Source of the DNA: CAZGTQ01 sp964528575
GTDB lineage: Bacteria; Planctomycetota; UBA1135; GCA-002686595
Length of the DNA: 6,035 bases
NCBI GenBank assembly: GCA_964528575.1
Contig: CAZGTQ010000308.1
Location: 1 to 6,035 of the forward strand
Direction of reading: 5' to 3'
Shown here: positions 5,801 to 6,035 of the stretch, piece after piece
Layout of the letters: the number at the start of each line of letters is the position of its first letter
Position numbering within the stretch: the stretch's first letter is position 1
Notes under the pieces: generated by a model
Database searches by the model: none
What the model was told of the DNA's origin: nothing
What the model saw: the letters and a program-made list of their open reading frames with translations, nothing else
Made by a program: the position numbers and the translations under genes

Positions 5801-6016
5801 GAGCCCGTCCTCGCGCTCCTCGTCGCATCCGACGGCGGGCTCACGGCGACCGCGCTCCTCCCGACGGACGACGGCTGGTTCGAGAGCGCAACGGCTCCCG
5901 CCGGCGCAGGCCGCATCCACTACCGCACGCCCGAGACCGAGGAGTCCCCGCCGTTCGCCTGGCCGTCCGCCGCCGAGCTCACGATCCGCGCGGGCGAGCG
6001 GACGACGCTGGAGTAG
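2900..6016 (+). CDS. ECF-type sigma factor fused to a transmembrane helix and extracytoplasmic carboxypeptidase-regulatory-like repeats
   Basis: A 1038-residue fusion. Residues 18-82 match sigma region 2, with the DDAVQQTWLAAL and AWLARVAANFARR helices. Residues 105-166 match sigma region 4, with LPAPLRSTIHLRYFEDL and the HTH APRQIAAREGVPLDTVKTRLRRG. A single hydrophobic helix follows (about 205-225, after MK), then a Pro/Ala-rich linker (228-285). The remainder is about eight beta-sandwich modules of the carboxypeptidase-regulatory-like type, starting near 291, 371, 470, 573, 660, 760, 855 and 950. Typical strand and turn signatures are GRVTADGRPVAGAKVEL, TDAEGAYRL and AGTYVVRAEAAG. Positive charges before the helix and the topology suggest sigma inside, repeats outside. 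The protein would thus be a membrane-tethered transcription factor that senses or anchors at the envelope; how the sigma part is activated or released is unknown. No zinc-binding anti-sigma domain, protease or catalytic motif is seen. ATG 2900 has a weak GGA 5 nt upstream; ATG 2921 (Met8) is an alternative. An internal start at 3509 could make the membrane half alone. Confidence 0.88.
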   Translation: MSRTRPTMTAPTPLDVSALLRHRDFLRALTRALVADEHLADDAVQQTWLAALQTPPRSAAASRAWLARVAANFARRIARREHEQTERERRAPRSEATDEQAAVDFDLLERLAAALRALPAPLRSTIHLRYFEDLAPRQIAAREGVPLDTVKTRLRRGLALLRADLDAKRGSRGAWCVGLAALVEPSRPAAGPAALALVKGLLAMKLVGITSAAAAALFLLVLGIRALHAPDPAPAGPTAVAAAPEAPQLAEATSTPARESESAEPRTALAPPPPAGAAAEPLPNDVALGRVGRLRVVDTHDEPVPGARVAEPGRPARLTGADGHVEMPLPAGSGSARLALDADGFLATHADVSFGADGDVVDLGEHLLVRGGMIRGVVVDEQGSVVAGAEVAATAVDGVSWSPIPGVVGARGPRARTGALGTFELVGVRPGEKRVQAGAPGFTTAASDVIAVAAGERSDGVRLVLRRVEREDEIAGRVLLPADRTAGALTVWTVHRSAEGTRCRTAPVADDGTFRVPLEARVPHDVWAQETPTGWDSARQVFSGERALAGWRPVVERDVAPGTTGLVLGFERARGIDVRVSDERGVPLDAVELGVIAFAGTDLGQQEPWVRSVAPPVRIDVPASAFRVLVSAEGHDEVALGPFEPGSAPPALDVTLRRLPPATGRVTADGRPVAGAKVELFGLASARHRVTRGGFRLRTEPVASAVATTDAEGAYRLTARRAGTYVVRAEAAGRAAAEIGPLELDPRSGASALDLTLTPGGAIEGRVLAPAGAEPTGLAIGASRGDVHGRTVVVGPDGAFRFERLTPGPWRVEIVRDVDAPVVRSSTGASDAWTSNCAVVEGRTTTFDLDLRGAGSTRVRGRWSVDGLDDATWTAFLRRGTLADPGPSRGVDRVPVAADGTFELVAPEPGAYLLGIEHDDFPGAGVIAMRELDLDGGELDWSETLRVGAASVRFPPGAPHTPADLSDEPVLALLVASDGGLTATALLPTDDGWFESATAPAGAGRIHYRTPETEESPPFAWPSAAELTIRAGERTTLE
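3494..3511 (+). promoter_or_regulatory. Possible internal translation start within the sigma fusion
   Basis: AAAGGA (3494-3499) is followed after 9 nt by ATG (3509-3511), in frame, at Met204. The next residues are Lys and a hydrophobic helix, as in a typical signal-anchor N-terminus. Initiation here would give an 835-residue envelope protein without sigma domains. The site may be functional or may be a relic of fusion between a sigma gene and a downstream membrane-protein gene. It may also simply reflect Lys-Gly codons in the membrane-proximal helix. Confidence 0.35.
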
Positions 6017-6018
6017 GG

Positions 6019-6034
6019 GCCGGCTTCGTCCGGT
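6019..6034 (+). terminator. Possible hairpin just after the sigma-fusion stop
   Basis: CCGG (6020-6023) and CCGG (6030-6033) can pair around the 6-nt loop CTTCGT, with a G-T wobble at the base, beginning 3 nt after the TAG. The stem is short and the window ends at 6035, so a T-tract cannot be assessed. Confidence 0.25.
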
Positions 6035-6035
6035 G

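Noticed and set aside
3242..5920. Long antisense open frames opposite the sigma fusion (892 and 511 residues)
   Set aside because: The sense frame has clear sigma and repeat-module motifs, while the antisense translations are Arg/Ala/Asp- or Ser/Pro/Thr-rich without motifs. They mirror the GC3 bias of the real gene.
1309..6016. A single functional system comprising the nucleotidyltransferase pair and the sigma fusion
   Set aside because: They are on the same strand with a 66-nt gap, but nothing in the sequences links their functions. Adjacency in one genome is not enough.

Overview
The window is uniformly high-GC, compactly coded bacterial chromosome. Two things suggest a planctomycete or a similarly complex Gram-negative bacterium. 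First, an exported lipoprotein has a lipobox. Second, and more telling, an ECF-type sigma factor continues in the same polypeptide into a transmembrane helix and a long extracytoplasmic array of beta-sandwich repeats, an architecture typical of Planctomycetes. This assignment rests on architecture and composition, not on a database match.

Layout. Bases 1-342 (+) hold the last 113 codons of the glycine decarboxylase P-protein (gcvP). It converges, across a short spacer with a hairpin, on a minus-strand lipoprotein gene (408-1160) of the YiiX/YebB-like permuted NlpC/P60 cysteine-hydrolase family. A divergent intergenic region (1161-1308) with a locally AT-rich patch and several dyads separates the lipoprotein gene from a plus-strand gene pair. 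The first gene of the pair (1309-1899) is a small nucleotidyltransferase-fold protein of the DUF6036/AbiEii-like type. The second (1868-2833) is a winged-helix protein, which overlaps it by 32 nt and has a strong ribosome binding site inside it. After a 66-nt gap, a 1038-residue sigma-factor fusion (2900-6016) fills the rest of the window, ending 19 nt before the edge with a possible hairpin.

How the parts may work together. The nucleotidyltransferase and winged-helix genes are almost certainly co-transcribed and translationally coupled. By analogy with AbiE and MNT systems they could form a toxin-antitoxin or defence-like module, with the winged-helix protein as DNA-binding partner or autoregulator. 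That function is inferred. The sigma fusion looks like a self-contained transmembrane regulator: promoter-recognition domains in the cytoplasm, one membrane helix, and about eight carboxypeptidase-regulatory-like modules outside. No separate anti-sigma factor is visible. Nothing functionally links gcvP or the lipoprotein gene to the other three.

The two most interesting items are the sigma fusion, including an internal Shine-Dalgarno/ATG exactly where the membrane-anchored half begins, and the nucleotidyltransferase/winged-helix pair with its dyad-rich upstream region. I found no RNA genes, CRISPR arrays, insertion sequences or attachment sites.
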